From: Psococerastis gibbosa
Taxonomy: Eukaryota > Arthropoda > Insecta > Psocodea > Psocidae
Assembly: GCA_963971405.1 (NCBI GenBank)
Contig: OZ020484.1
Coordinates: forward strand, 18,910,001-18,974,000
DNA: 64,000 bases
Reading direction: 5' to 3'
Under the pieces are notes generated by a model. That model was not told the DNA's origin. It did not search any database and was given only the letters and a program-made list of their open reading frames with translations. Shown in pieces: positions 21,624 through 33,410 of the stretch. Numbering within the stretch: position 1 is the first letter of the stretch; each line of letters begins with the position of its first letter. A program made the position numbers and the translations under genes.

Positions 21624-22014
21624 GGCGGGGCTTCCAACGACCGGCTAGGGCTAAATACAAAAACGGTGACGTGGTAGCAGACATTCAAGACTCAGGCGGG
21701 GTTTCCACCGACCTCGCATTGCAGAATGCAAATGACATTGACGGAAATTAGAATTTTTCCTTTTATAGAAATCTATTCAAATGTTTGTACTTAACATATC
21801 CCATGACGCCATTTTTTAATTTTAGTTTGTTTGTGATTTTACTGTATGATCATTGATCAATTTTAACTATGGCGTAGAGGAAAACAAACATTTCCGTCAA
21901 TGTCATTTGCATTCTGCAATGCGAGGTCGGTGGAAACCCCGCCTAAGCCTTGAATGTCTGCTACCACGTCACTGTTTTTGTATTTAGCCCTAGCCGGTCG
22001 GTGGAATCCCCGCC
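21624..22014. mobile_element. Foldback element (outer), interrupted by a second one
   Basis: The outer arms run GGCGGGGCTTCCAACGACCG...GACGTGGTAGCAGACATTC and back. The 3-bp direct repeat TAA flanks both ends, as in PIF/Harbinger-type insertions. The loop is occupied by a related element at 21695-21943. Confidence 0.8.
21695..21943. mobile_element. Foldback element (inner, nested)
   Basis: It starts GGCGGGGTTTCCACCGACC and ends in its reverse complement; arms are about 55 bp (GCATTGCAGAATGCAAATGA within). It sits at the palindromic centre of the outer element, between CATTCAAGACT and GCCTTGAATG. Confidence 0.85.
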
Positions 22015-23890
22015 TAAGTAAGACATAAAGGCGCAGAGAAATTTCGTGACCAAATCACAACTTGGGCACGCGAAGTCAAGGACCAGAGTCAACAACCTTA
22101 GAGCCAGGTAGACCCAGCTTACATAAGTAATTAGGCGGGGGCAATTCATTCAGTCTTCCCTCTTAAAAGCACTCAGCCAAATCCCCTGTCACGCAAATGC
22201 AAATTATAGGCTACCGGTTGGCGCGAGACAATGAATTTACTGTATATTTACGATTGCAACAAACTGACTGCGTTGCATTTTAATAATTGGGACAGTTTTA
22301 GCCATTTTCCATTATTCAGCCTTGATTTGTACGTAAACAGGAATGTGAAATCGCTTATGAAGCGCTAAGGTTGTTACCTCGAAGAGTGCCATGATATTAC
22401 CAGGTCAAGGGTCAAGCCAGGGCTGCAGGGCCGCAGTGAACCGGTATATCTATGCTAGGGGCATTTTCATTTTGAATTTTTGAGAGTTTGACATCATTTT
22501 CAGTCAATTCAAAGACAAGCAATGCATGGGGTATAAAATTTGGCCTTGCTTACACCTATAATGCATCCATGACGCCCAGAGCATTCCCGTTGAATCTAAT
22601 ATTTCGTTCATCGCTGCGCGGTAAACTGCTCCACCTACAGGAAGTCTACGGCAGTGCTGGGCGAAATGGACGTATGCAGCATACTGAAGACTCCGGCTGT
22701 TATTATCCTAGGACCCCTAGTATGCAACCCTCCAGCAGTACCAAATAATATAACTCGGTAATCAGCACTGGAGGGGTCCATAACGCCGACGTGCGCAGTA
22801 AGTGAAATATGGGAGAAAGCTTTGGAAATGAGCAGGTGTGGGCGCCGGTGTCAGCTGTAAGAACTTCGCAGTTGAATGGCCCGCGCGTCCCCTCCGTCAC
22901 AAGTTCAGCTGCTCACCCCACCGCGCGCTCGCCCGCTCATTTTCTTACAACAGAATTGTCTGACGTCTTCCTCCTGTAGTCTCTTCTCAGCTGTCGCTCG
23001 TGCAACACCTCTGGATTCTTAAGAAATCGGTTCCTTTCCTCAAAATTGTACATGTGACGTTGACTGTGGTGCTTTTAATTATGCTTTCCCAGCCATCACT
23101 GATTAATCATATTGTTCGGCCACCCCATTTTTGCAGCAATTTCATTCCCCTTCAGCAACACTTTTCGCGCGAAAGCTAGCAGTTCTCTGGATGGAAATGG
23201 CTGAGCTTATTGAAAAAACTTGCGTTATTTGCCACCTTTGCTCAAGGTATGGTTTTAGTGTAATGTATGTTTTGTGTGGTTTTACACTTTTTCTGACACA
23301 TGAAAGGCATGAATACTTGTGAAACGTGATAAAGTGTGGCTCAGAACAGATATTCATATCATATTATTCCAAATGAAGTTTTTAGTTCAAAGATTGAGGT
23401 TGGGTTCCACCAATTGCATTGTGGTGACTCGTATGGTTTAGTTTGTAAAAAGTGATAAACGCTCTCATGGGAACAGCGCCACTGCTTTGATAATCAAGTA
23501 ACTTACTATATATGTATATCCTCTGCACATTCCCGACTAAAATTGTGTTCTTAATCAAAATACAATAGTATTAGGAGGTGAATTGTGAATACCCTTCATA
23601 ATAGCCAGGGACAATTGTAAATATTTTAAGTATAATTCGCACAATTATATGTATTATTGAACACAATAAAAATAGTAATTAACATGATTAGCGTCGCGTG
23701 AGCAAAGTTCTCCTTAGCGAGTCTCATCACTCATTCACCCGCCACCTTTACGAAATGACCCAGGTATCGACTGTGCTTAGACACCTAGCTGTAATATTGT
23801 ATGTTATCATATCACAAATTTTAGTGGTACAGGTTAGGTACCTATTTAACTTTGTAGAAAGCCTGTACAGGCATGGGAATTAGATGAAGT
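22015..23890. other. Gene-free stretch, CG-richer around 22770-23000
   Basis: No exon is recognised. The interval around 22860-23010 is richer in CG dinucleotides (CCGCGCGCTCGCCCGCTC) than its surroundings and lies upstream of the first Cdc25 coding exon, so it could hold that gene's promoter and an untranslated first exon. This is an inference without transcript support. Confidence 0.35.
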
Positions 23891-23894
23891 CATC

Positions 23895-23975
23895 AAAAAA
23901 TTGACGGAAACGGAATTCGAACCCGTGTCTCCACCTTGCCGAGGCAGTATGCTGACCACTGCACCAAATCCGTTG
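23895..23975 (-). mobile_element. tRNA-like sequence, probably SINE head
   Basis: On the minus strand an A-box-like TGGTGCAGTGGTCAGC and a B box GGTTCGAATTCCG are correctly spaced. The acceptor stem pairs at only about five positions and the base before the would-be anticodon GGC is C, not T. I read it as a tRNA-derived repeat or tRNA pseudogene. Confidence 0.5.
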
Positions 23976-24153
23976 TTGTACCTTAACACAGTGCAGCACA
24001 GAGAAGCCGCCCCCCCCCCCCCCCCCCCCGTCTGCTATGCTTGTGTCGGCAGAGAAAGCACTGGCCAAGACAAAAGGAATTGGTGAAAGTATATACAAGT
24101 TATAGCTTGGCGGCGGGGTCGTACTAATTTTTAATTTATGAACACTAGCAGCC

Positions 24154-24427
24154 TGATCATGGCGATTATAATACCGGTATTTATTTATACCCTGGTATTA
24201 AAAATGTAAACAAGATAATTTTATAATGGAAAGAAGTGCTATTCAAAATTTGTTTGTTTACATTTTTAATACCAGGGGATTAAATAAATACCGGGGTTTA
24301 AATAATCCCTGGTATTACAAATGTAAACAAGATAATTTTATAATGGAAAGTGCTATTGATAATTTGTTTGTTTACAATTTTAATACCAGGGATTATTTAA
24401 ACCCCGGTATTAGAATTGCCATGATCA
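24154..24427. mobile_element. Foldback element, TGATCATGGCGATT ends
   Basis: The ends TGATCATGGCGATT and AATTGCCATGATCA are near-exact inverted repeats. Inside, blocks with AATACCAGG, AAAATGTAAACAAGA and ATAATGGAAAG alternate in both orientations. Shorter relatives lie at about 39340-39461 and 51041-51164. Confidence 0.75.
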
Positions 24428-24881
24428 AATTATGACTGTCGATATTATCGTAAAAAACGAAGCTTATATAAATGGTTGTGCCGCCAGAAGTGAAAGACTT
24501 TATTAACAATTGTTGCATGCAAACAAAGAATGCCCGCCAAAACTATGCACTCCCGCATTCCTGGATCAGGTGTCGGATGTTGTAGACCCTTCTGTCTGCA
24601 TGTGGGCCAATTCATAACATCCTGACAACTTTTTAAAATGGCCAGCCTCCCTCCACCCTACTATCCCGTCCTACATCAGTGCACATCGCAACAGTTTAGT
24701 TGCGATTGTATCTTTATGTGTTAATAAAGTAAAGACAGAGTGATGGAGGAACGCTGTAAAACCCAATGGAATTTGTTTAATATGTTTGGAAGACCATGGA
24801 AAATGTTTGTACATAATACGATGTAACACCGAGGAACCCAAAAAAGTGAAGTATTGTTCATTGCAATTTTATCCTTTATAC

Positions 24882-25193
24882 CAGGGGTTCCCAAACTTTT
24901 TTGTCTGTGGACCACTAGATTATTTTATGATTTTCCATGGTCCACCGTAGCTGCGACAGGAAAATCGTCAAATTCTAGGATGATTTGTACCTGCAATTAC
25001 AATCCAATATTTTATTAAATGTTTAAAACTGGTCTCGGTTGCATTTTATAGTTCAGTGCCAAGGCTTACTGTATTTTACTTCAAATTTCCAATATCTCAT
25101 AGCTGATTTATATTCTTATTTCTTTGGTCCGTGGACCACCTGATATATGTCTGGACCACCGGTGGTCTATGAACCCCAGTTTGGGAACCCCTG
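24882..25193. mobile_element. hAT-type miniature element (312 bp)
   Basis: The ends CAGGGGTTCCCAAACT and GTTTGGGAACCCCTG, with TGTGGACCAC near one end and GGTCCGTGGACCACC near the other, are characteristic of a widespread hAT non-autonomous family. The flanks are CTTTATAC and CATTATAC, an 8-bp duplication with one difference. Confidence 0.85.
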
Positions 25194-25390
25194 CATTATA
25201 CGCAATCTAGCCATGGTAGAATACGATAACTATTACTGATATGATACAATACTATTATGGTTATATTTTATTTTAAATGTAAGCATAGCTTTGATTCAAC
25301 ATCAAATTTCAGTTATTGATCTGGTGCTAGTTCGTAGTCCTGTTTAATGTTGTTGATTATGGTAATGAGTGTTTGTCTGTTTGTTGCAGG

Positions 25391-28300
25391 ATGAAATTGA
25401 AGCTTTCTGCCAGAGGTAGTCTCCTGCGACGTCTCAACTCAGCACCATCCCCTACCGTCGTTGCAATGGAGAAAGAATCCGCGGAGAAAGAAAATGCGTT
25501 CGTTGTCGAGAGGAGCCCTGCAAACCCGAATACAGTCCTGGAAGATCACGATGCAACCTCCCAGGACAGCGCATGCGTCGCAGATCCTCCTGACATAAGG
25601 TAGACATGCTTGCATTTTTTTGAAGGACTTAATTGGAACGCTCACTGTGAGAATGAGCATCCGCTAGCGGTAAACCTCCCCTGTAGTTATAATGTCAAAT
25701 GTTCATCATGGGTAAGTTAGTAGACGAGAGCGATTCTCAATTCACTCTGATGTCATCCCAAGTAAGGCTTGTCATATTATAACGATGGTAATAAGGAAAC
25801 TGCAAACTAATTTATCAACAGTAGGGAAATAAGCATGCACTTTTGCGCTGCGTTTTATACGGGTAGGTGTTTTCTATTTTGACACCCCCACCTGAAACTT
25901 TTGGAAGGAATATTGAACCCAACATGTTATAACTTCACTTTTTTCATGGATCGAAACCGTTGGGGTTTGGTAGCACTTTGGCTTATTGTACACCAGTTCA
26001 CCTCCCTTTTGTAACCCACGGTTTCACATTCTGTCCCTCTCGTTACACCTTCCCTTAGTCAGGTATCTGCTGTGGTAGTCCCTGGACCAAGTCCCCCTAG
26101 CGCAGCCACTCAATAAGCGTCCAACAAACTTGATAACACTTATCAGGCCAGCAAGTGTCTGTGCATTCTGACGGGTTGTTTTACAGTCTCTATATCATGC
26201 ACACGGTCATTGAGGCAATCGAACGTAGCAGCAGCAGGATGCAGATTGTTGCTTTGGCAAGCTGCTACAAGTCAATTTAACAGCAAAGGCTTTCACGGCC
26301 GGAGTCGAATGAAGAACCAGTAGAATCCGGGCTGATGGGCCGTGGTCGAAATGAAAGCGAACTTCCAAAACGTTTCGTCAACATCTGCGGTCGACATCTT
26401 CAGTGGAACTGCGTAGACTTCTAAGATTGTATCTCGGAGGCTCAGCAGCGACTGTTAGTCGCAGACAGTTTGAAAGTTCGCTTTCATTTCGACCACGACC
26501 CATCAGCCCGGATTCTACTGGTTCTTCATGCTACAAGTCACATTCTAACAAGAAGCACGGTGTTGCCGATGACTTAACTTGACCCGTAATTTCAGCTTTG
26601 TTTCTCCTCCAATTCCCTCAAGACGGAGAATCGACACGTGGGGCAGCCCGGACTTGGAGTCCCCGCAAAGTTGCACCAGCAGGTCCCGCTCCAACACGTC
26701 TCCGGCAATGCGGTCCATCAGTTTCTGCTCCTCCAGCTCCGTCGATGATGGCTTTTCTGAACTTACTGAATTAGAAAACACAGTAAGTTCATTGTTTTGG
26801 CATTCACGTCGTGAATGGCAGCTTGCTTGTGAATTGTTTAAAAAAAAATATCTGATCCATCCGATTAACAGCCGTCTTTGGTTAACCCAACAATCAATAG
26901 GAGCGGATGAAAAAATTAAGTGTCAAATTATGTGGTTACAAAACGTGATAAGTACATTCCTTCCTTGCCTCCTAATTTAATAAATGCTCAGCTCACGATG
27001 AAAATTGCACGAAAATAAATGCAAAAATGTATCTAGAGAATAGGTCTCCTGTGCAAAACAGCATGCGCGAATAGACGAATTGAAGGATAGTATAGTAGGC
27101 TAGCCTCAGTCGATGTTCGTTCTTAACTAAACCATTTACTGGCATACTTCATATTATGATAATAATTAGTGGAAAGGTGGTTTGCGTTGTCACTTATACA
27201 AACGAGCCAATTATGAGTTCAGAATGAATATTCTGTATTTTTTTTATTTTTTTTTAAATTGAAAAACATTTCTCGGATCCAATCATTGAATTCTATTCCC
27301 CGAAATTTAAGGGTAGGATAGCTATGTGTCGGAAATCTTACTGACGATCATTTTACCATGGGGTTTTAACGAAGTTGGCAGTTGGTCGGAGTTGCACTAA
27401 GTGATGTAGGCCTACCAGATACTGCCCCTGAGCATGCTGTACTTTGCCCTTCGACACCTCTTTGGTAATGAGACACTTGTTTTTTTTATTATACAGTACT
27501 TTATATATATTGAAATATTTTTTTCAGGATGAGCTTGCGCCTGGAATGCTTGGTAAGCTTTTAACCAGCCATATTATCAAGGAAAACAGCGATGATGAGT
27601 CAACACCCACATCGAGAACGGCGCTCAGGAGAGCTTTCTCATTAGTTGAAAACAAAATGGACGAGAATACCTGGGTAAGCTAGCTCTTGCTCTATATTAT
27701 CGTGTAAAAAAAGGCTACAATATGGTAGGTTGTCCACCAATAGTAAAATTTTTAGATGTGCCCCATTATTATGAGTGGGCCGGTACTCAGGCGAAGCGTC
27801 AGCAACTGTTGTGCTGACGCCCTCCTTTGTTCAGTGGTACCTTACCGCTGGGCTATCGAGAGAGTGAGTCTGCGCGTGAGCTTCATTGTATTGTGTTGGT
27901 GTATTTATCACCTGTTTTTTTTTCTTCAGAGTTTTGACAACAAATTGACTTTCAAACGTCCACGGGAACTTGCAGCAGCAGCGGCAGTGATAAAGAGACG
28001 GAAAAGCGGAACGCAGATGGACATGCCTAGACCGATACTACAGCGCAGTATATCTGAAACGTCCACGTCAGTGCTCACTCTTAGCAATGGTGAGTGAGTC
28101 TTACTGTTTTTTTGTTGTTGTTTTTTAAATCCATAAGGAACTTTACACCAATTACTACGTACAGTATGAAGACAGTGGTCACGAACAGCAGGCAATAAAA
28201 CACAAGTGGCTGAAGAAGATGAAGTTCGTCCGAGGACAAGAAGGGATAGGATTAGGAATGATGTGATGAAAAGCGAGCTCGGGGTGGAAGAGCTATTGGT

Positions 28301-30281
28301 GGAGAAGATAGCGAGAAGGAGGCATAAATGGGTCACACACGCAAAGCCAATGGATTACAGCAGGTGCGTGAGGAAATGGTTAGAGGTAGTAGAGGGGCGA
28401 AGAAGGGTAAGACTAAAGAAGAGACACAGGAACCAGATTGAGGACGATCTCAGAAGAGTGGGACTGGTACCAGAGGAACTGTTCAATAATCAGAAGTGGA
28501 GGACGCTTACATACTCGTAGTTACCGGGTAACTAGAGATAGACAATCAGAGGAGAAAGCCTTGTAGGTGTAAAAATCGAATTTCTCAGGAAATATTGACA
28601 GTAGAGTTATTAGAGTAATTAGTAGTAAAAAGAAGTGTTCCTCTGATACACGTATCTTATTTTTTTCAGTTATTGGTAGACCTGACCTAATCGCAGACTT
28701 CAGCCGTCCTTACGCATTGCCACTGGTAAAAGAACGGCGCTCGGAGCTCACTTCAATATCTCACGACACTCTGGCTGCACTCTTCCGAGGAGAGTACCAT
28801 AATTTAGTTCATTCATTTACCGTCATTGATTGCAGGTAAAAATTATTTGGTCGTGTTGCATATGTTGGCTTTAATTTGGAAATCATCCTCTAGAATTATT
28901 CTGTCGCAGTGCACCAATATTCACATGAAAGGGAGATGGTGATTATAACAGGTCGCAACTTTGTAGCACGCAACACTGAGCACTGATTTCCATTTTTTGT
29001 TCCAAATTGTGTTTCCTGCTTGAGTAATTGTGTTATCGCCTCCTCAATCCGATCGGATTGGCCATCCTGCTGTTAATCATGTTCGTGAAGGGACCCTATT
29101 TACGGCTGGACTAGCCAAATTATATTCGAGAAACGTAGCATACAATTAAAAATAAAATATACCCATTTTATTTTAGGCCTTTTTGACATGTCGGTATCTC
29201 AATGGTCTTAACCCGTCTGTACCTATATTTTTTCTCTGCGTTTTGCTTTCCCCTTAACCGGCTGATTAAGTATACATAAAACTGTTGATTTTATAATTAA
29301 AAAAAATTAATATAATGTTTTTGTTTTTATCAGATACCCTTATGAATATGAAGCAGGACACATCAAAGGATCCATAAACCTGTACAACCCAGAATTAGTA
29401 GAGGAAGCTCTGCTTGGCACGTCGTTGCCTCCCCCTACGGACGACCGCGGAAATCCAGAAGGACGGAAAATTATCATTTTCCATTGCGAGTTTTCCTTGC
29501 AGCGTGGACCGAAGCTGTAAGTTTTCATTGAGAATTTTGTAGACTAGGCCATGGGATTCATTTATTATATGGCAGATAGATTACAATATTATTATTATTT
29601 TTATTACAATCCCCATTAATCATACCTTCCAAAGCAAACTATTTTTATCCATAAGATTTTTAGATCGCAGCACATCCGCTACCTTGCTACATAATGGAAT
29701 AAATAACTGGACTTACCAGATAACAATATCTGGCGTTATCTGCAATCTCATCACTCATACCGTTTTTATGGAGAATATTCTATTATATTATAGTAAAAAT
29801 ATTAGCAGTGATTTTGTAGTTATTTGTACATTGCAAATCAAATGTACTGAAGTGCAGCCAGTTGGGATCCGAAGTTGGCTGTTGGCATTCGTAGCATAAC
29901 TTATGTGTTCCCTGAACCCCGATAATTAGAAGCCATAGCACTAGATATGAATTAGAGTTTGAAGCGCCGCGTCACATTCAGTTAACGTTAACTGCAACTA
30001 ATGATTTTGAAATTAGTTCTGATATTTTTTTTCGCAGGTTTCGCTTTCTCAGACAAGAAGATAGAAGAGTTAACTGCTACCCATCACTTCATTTTCCGGA
30101 AATATATCTGCTCAACGGGGGATACAGCGCATTCCACTCGGCTCATGAACAACTGTGCGAACCAGCAGGCTACAGAGCCATGATCGATCCGAACTTTACT
30201 GCTGAATTAAACAAGTACGCCAATGCAAGGGGATATATCAGTGGTAGCCGTAGCTCTTTAAAGCGATTAGTGAAATTTTAG
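25391..30281 (+). CDS. Cdc25: Cdc25-type dual-specificity phosphatase
   Basis: This phosphatase removes inhibitory phosphates from Cdk1 and so licenses entry into mitosis. Coding exons: 25391-25599, 26596-26782, 27528-27674, 27930-28089, 28670-28835, 29334-29516 and 30038-30281, with GT-AG introns and consistent phase, giving 431 residues. The N-terminal half is serine-rich and regulatory (DGFSELTELE, TALRRAFSLV, PILQRSISET). The C-terminal half is the rhodanese-like catalytic domain: LIADFSRPYALPL, then VIDCRYPYEYEAGHIKGS, the phosphate loop HCEFSLQRGP, and LLNGGYSAFHSAHEQLCEPA. The usual loop is HCEFSSERGP, so the two residues before the arginine differ. The ATG lies one base after a splice acceptor, so an upstream exon (untranslated or coding) probably exists. 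Identification is firm; the N-terminus is not. Confidence 0.93.
26310..26529. mobile_element. Inverted-repeat element with hammerhead-like core (intron of Cdc25)
   Basis: The arms GAAGAACCAGTAGAATCCGG and its reverse complement lie at the ends; the arms are about 50 bp. On the minus strand 26363-26408 reads stem TTCCA, core CTGAAGA, an extra T, stem GTCGAC/GTTGAC, GAAA, CG, then TGGAA, an arrangement like a hammerhead ribozyme. Relatives lie at 49617-49795 and, as fragments, at 30640-30860 and 41280-41360. Penelope-like elements are known carriers of such ribozymes; assignment to them is inference. Confidence 0.6.
28206..28520 (+). pseudogene. LINE ORF2 C-terminal remnant (intron of Cdc25)
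   Basis: A 104-codon open frame contains EKIARRRHKWVTHAKPMDYS and RNQIEDDLRRVGLVPEE followed by QKWRTL. This is the usual C-terminal tail of non-LTR retrotransposon ORF2 (RRLRW.GHV.RM, then a basic GRRR block, then QKWR). The body of the element is missing, so it is a 5'-truncated insertion in intron 4. Confidence 0.65.
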
Positions 30282-30343
30282 TTTTCTACATAGCATTGGT
30301 GTAGCCGTGAACCGATGAATTGAAAAAAAAAAGGATTTTAAAC

Positions 30344-30349
30344 ATTAAA
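30344..30349 (+). promoter_or_regulatory. Candidate Cdc25 polyadenylation signal
   Basis: ATTAAA occurs 62 bases after the Cdc25 stop codon. It is a common variant signal, but no cleavage evidence exists here. Confidence 0.3.
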
Positions 30350-30534
30350 ATCAATATTTTAGGTATGGGATGGGACATCTTGACTACGCCACTGTATACT
30401 TAGAATACTGTTCATCTGGTTATGGAAGCGTCCCTGATTAAATGGCTAAATGGGACCAGCTTCTAAATGTTTACCTAAGAGAATATGGGACGTAGGTATT
30501 GGGAACCCCTGGATCACGCGAAAATCAGTCAGTT

Positions 30535-31595
30535 ATTATCGCTTTCCCATTTATACGTTAGTATAAGGAAATGTTTCTTATGGTCGACACTTTTGATTCC
30601 GAGATTTCAGTGGATTTGCAGTTTTTGAGGTCCTTGGACGAAGCGGTAGAATCCGGGATGATAGGCCGTGGTCGTCGACATCTTCAGTGGAACTTGTAAG
30701 ATTGTATCTCGGAAGCTCAGCAGCAACTGTTTAGTGTTCGGTCAAGGGGATGTGCTCTGATATTTATACCAAGTTGCGGGGTGGTGGGGGGTGGAGGCGG
30801 AGTCTTCCTCCCCCCGGATTGACCTGATTTCCGAATGATGACGTCATCATGCTTCGTCACAGACAGACAAACGTAACGCAAAGCCTTTGTAATTATATAG
30901 TCTGTCTGTCTGTTCATCGATATGTGGGCAAACTACTCGTTGGATTTTTATAAAAAATTAAGTGTGCCGGTTCACGAAAATAATATAGATTTTTAATTTT
31001 GGCCAACTCAATTTTGGGAGTTTTACCCTCCAAAAACAAACAATAAAAAACGCAAATAACAAGTATTTGTTTTTATATAAAAAAGCTCCAACCATTTTTT
31101 TTTAATTCACGTAAATTGTAGTTGTTAATGTAAACAAAACCCAATATGTCGCTTGCCCCTTGATAGTCTGGTTCTACGTGCAAGAAAAATCCATTTTCAT
31201 GAAAAATTACTATAAATAATGTTTCTATGGAACCTGCCTATCGATGCTTTCTAACTTAAGATGTTTTTTAGGTTTTACATAGAGCAACAAAACCGTACAG
31301 TTTGCTTTCAAAAGCAAAGTTTTGGTTTTGAGTAAAATATAAGTCTTTAAGAAATTTATGGATATATCGTACCTCTATAAATTGCGTACCCTGCCATTAT
31401 TACCGTGCTGTATTACATTGGCCTGCCCGTTCTAGACTATGCAATGGCCCCTCATCGATCAATTCAGTGCTTTGGTATAGGGAAAGTCGAGGCAACCGAA
31501 ATTTAACCCTAGGACTATTATTTACCATGGAACTAATTCATAGTATCTATATTAATTGACAAATAAAGCATGTGCGGGTTCACTCACACCGGTTC
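30535..31595 (+). repeat. Dispersed 0.75-kb repeat, diverged and split copy
   Basis: The left part (CGCTTTCCCATTTATACGTT...TTTGAGGTCC) and right part (GTCTGTCTGTCTGTTCATCG...CCGGTTCTTTC) match the family. They are separated by a foreign block at about 30640-30860. Confidence 0.65.
30640..30860. mobile_element. Inverted-end element inside the dispersed repeat
   Basis: It begins ACGAAGCGGTAGAATCCGGG and ends GATGACGTCATCATGCTTCG, with short inverted ends (ACGAAGC/GCTTCGT). It shares GTCGACATCTTCAGTGGAAC with the element at 26310-26529, but the GAAA half of the hammerhead-like core is missing. Confidence 0.5.
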
Positions 31596-31609
31596 TTTCT
31601 TTTATTTGA

Positions 31610-33410
31610 TTTAATACGTAAGTTATAAATATTATCGACTCCGATGGCCAGGTGGTAACATGCTTGCACTTGTGCGAGTCTACACGCCATGCGATCGGAG
31701 ACGTGTCGCAGCTCAACACGGGTAATAACCTAGCCAGGCGACTGAAGAGGTCAATCGGATGCATTCATTAAATTGTTTGTATGCGATTAACCTTTTTATA
31801 TATAAAAAAAAAATGGCCTATACAAGTTGTTAAGTTATAATACACAGCATAGGTAGTTCTAATTTTTGGCGATTTCTCCAGGTATTTTACAAAGCATTAA
31901 ATTTCAAGGGTTCATTAAACAATCACTGCACCAAAAATTATAAATGTCCTATGTTATAATGCATGGTGTACAAGTTGAGCAGACTAAATCTTTATGACTT
32001 TTAAGTGACAAATAAAATATAATATCCAATATCTACGTACCATATTCTCTTAATTTTTATTGTATAACTCCTTACTATGCATTTTTGATCGATATACAGT
32101 ATATTTAGCCGATGCTTAGCAATTTTATATCAGTTTTTTTTTTTATTATATAATTTTTTTTAATGTTGTCTTTCAAACTTACTGGCCCCTAGGAACATTG
32201 CAGTGAATGTTTATTACATGCTTGAGTAGCTCACATTTTAACGATTGAACTAATTTTAATCTTCCCGTGCGTCTTACACCTCTGGACAAGCCAGTAGCAA
32301 GAAGTAAGTTAGTAATATTACACCTTTAAAACTTTCGTCTCCAAAATATCGTACTTGTAATTGTACTGTTACCATTGAATACAACAAATATATTTGTTCT
32401 GTACGCTTTATAGCTTATTTTTTCAATTGATGTTTCGATTTGATAATCTTGTTTATGAATGTGAACCCAGCTTGACATGCAAGTAAGGCGTCACACATCT
32501 CGCATGATTACTTGTATGATACCTTGTGCCTAATTTACTACTTGAGTCACTAAAATTATATGAACAAGAGAGTAATTACCTGAACGATAAAAATTATGTG
32601 AAACGTCGGTTCTTGTCTGCGAGGCAATGCTTTTGTTATTGGTTTTAATATAAACAAGGAATATTAGGAGAAAGCTGACCGTAGATAATGGCTACCCCTG
32701 GTTCAAACCGAATTAATGTCCATTACTGTATTTTATTTTATTTAATGCGTAAGTTATAAATATTTGGTATATAGTAGTAGAGGACTACATATACACAGAG
32801 GACTTACACGCCATATTATAAGGTGTATGATCCCCAGACTCAGAGGGCAGGGTGAGTCAAGCGTACCATACAACCCTTAACACTATCTTAACCGGCTTCT
32901 ATATATTTGGAAAGGAAACTTACCCCAATTGAAGACGAGTAGCTTTGCACACACAAGAATTTATTGAGAAATGATTGGCAAGGTGATGCCTCCAGGTGGC
33001 AGCGCTCCTTAACCCACTTGATTTCAAGCCCTTACGGCCGGCTGCCGGACTTGAGTTCCAGCTTAGACAGACCTCCAACTGCTACAACAGCTGATACCCG
33101 CAGCTTAATTTTACCATCTGACAGAGTTCTATTTCTCCGAGAATAGGTGGTTGGGCACAGTTATTAGGAAAGATGCCGAACAGCTTAGCTCATGAAGCTC
33201 TAAGTAGGGCACACCAACCTGAGGCATACACATCATGCCAATATGAACAATTAATTTTTGGTATTATGTTTGCATTGATTTAATATTTCGGTCCCCTATC
33301 AGTTTCACTGCACCAAAACTAAAACATTGCTTATAATATCATTAATATCGTGTATGAAATAGTCCTCTACTACTGGAATAGATCAAATCTTAACATCTTA
33401 GGCATTAAAA
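31610..33410. repeat. Pair of diverged related segments, rest gene-free
   Basis: TAAGTTATAAATATT occurs near 31621 and 32750, and CACTGCACCAAAA near 31926 and 33307, suggesting two diverged copies of one repeat (about 31610-32000 and 32735-33410). The words AGTAGTAGAGGACTAC (32774) and GTCCTCTACTACTGG (33361) form an inverted pair. No gene is seen. Confidence 0.4.

Noticed and set aside
23895-23975. Functional tRNA gene on the minus strand
   Set aside because: A and B boxes are present, but the acceptor stem is poorly paired and the base before the would-be anticodon is C instead of T. More likely a SINE head.
23901-24086. Proline-rich open frame on the plus strand
   Set aside because: The proline run is the translation of a poly-C tract next to a tRNA-like repeat.
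30001-30183. Open frame from an ATG at 30001 as a separate gene
   Set aside because: It runs across a splice acceptor and reads the last Cdc25 exon in the wrong frame.
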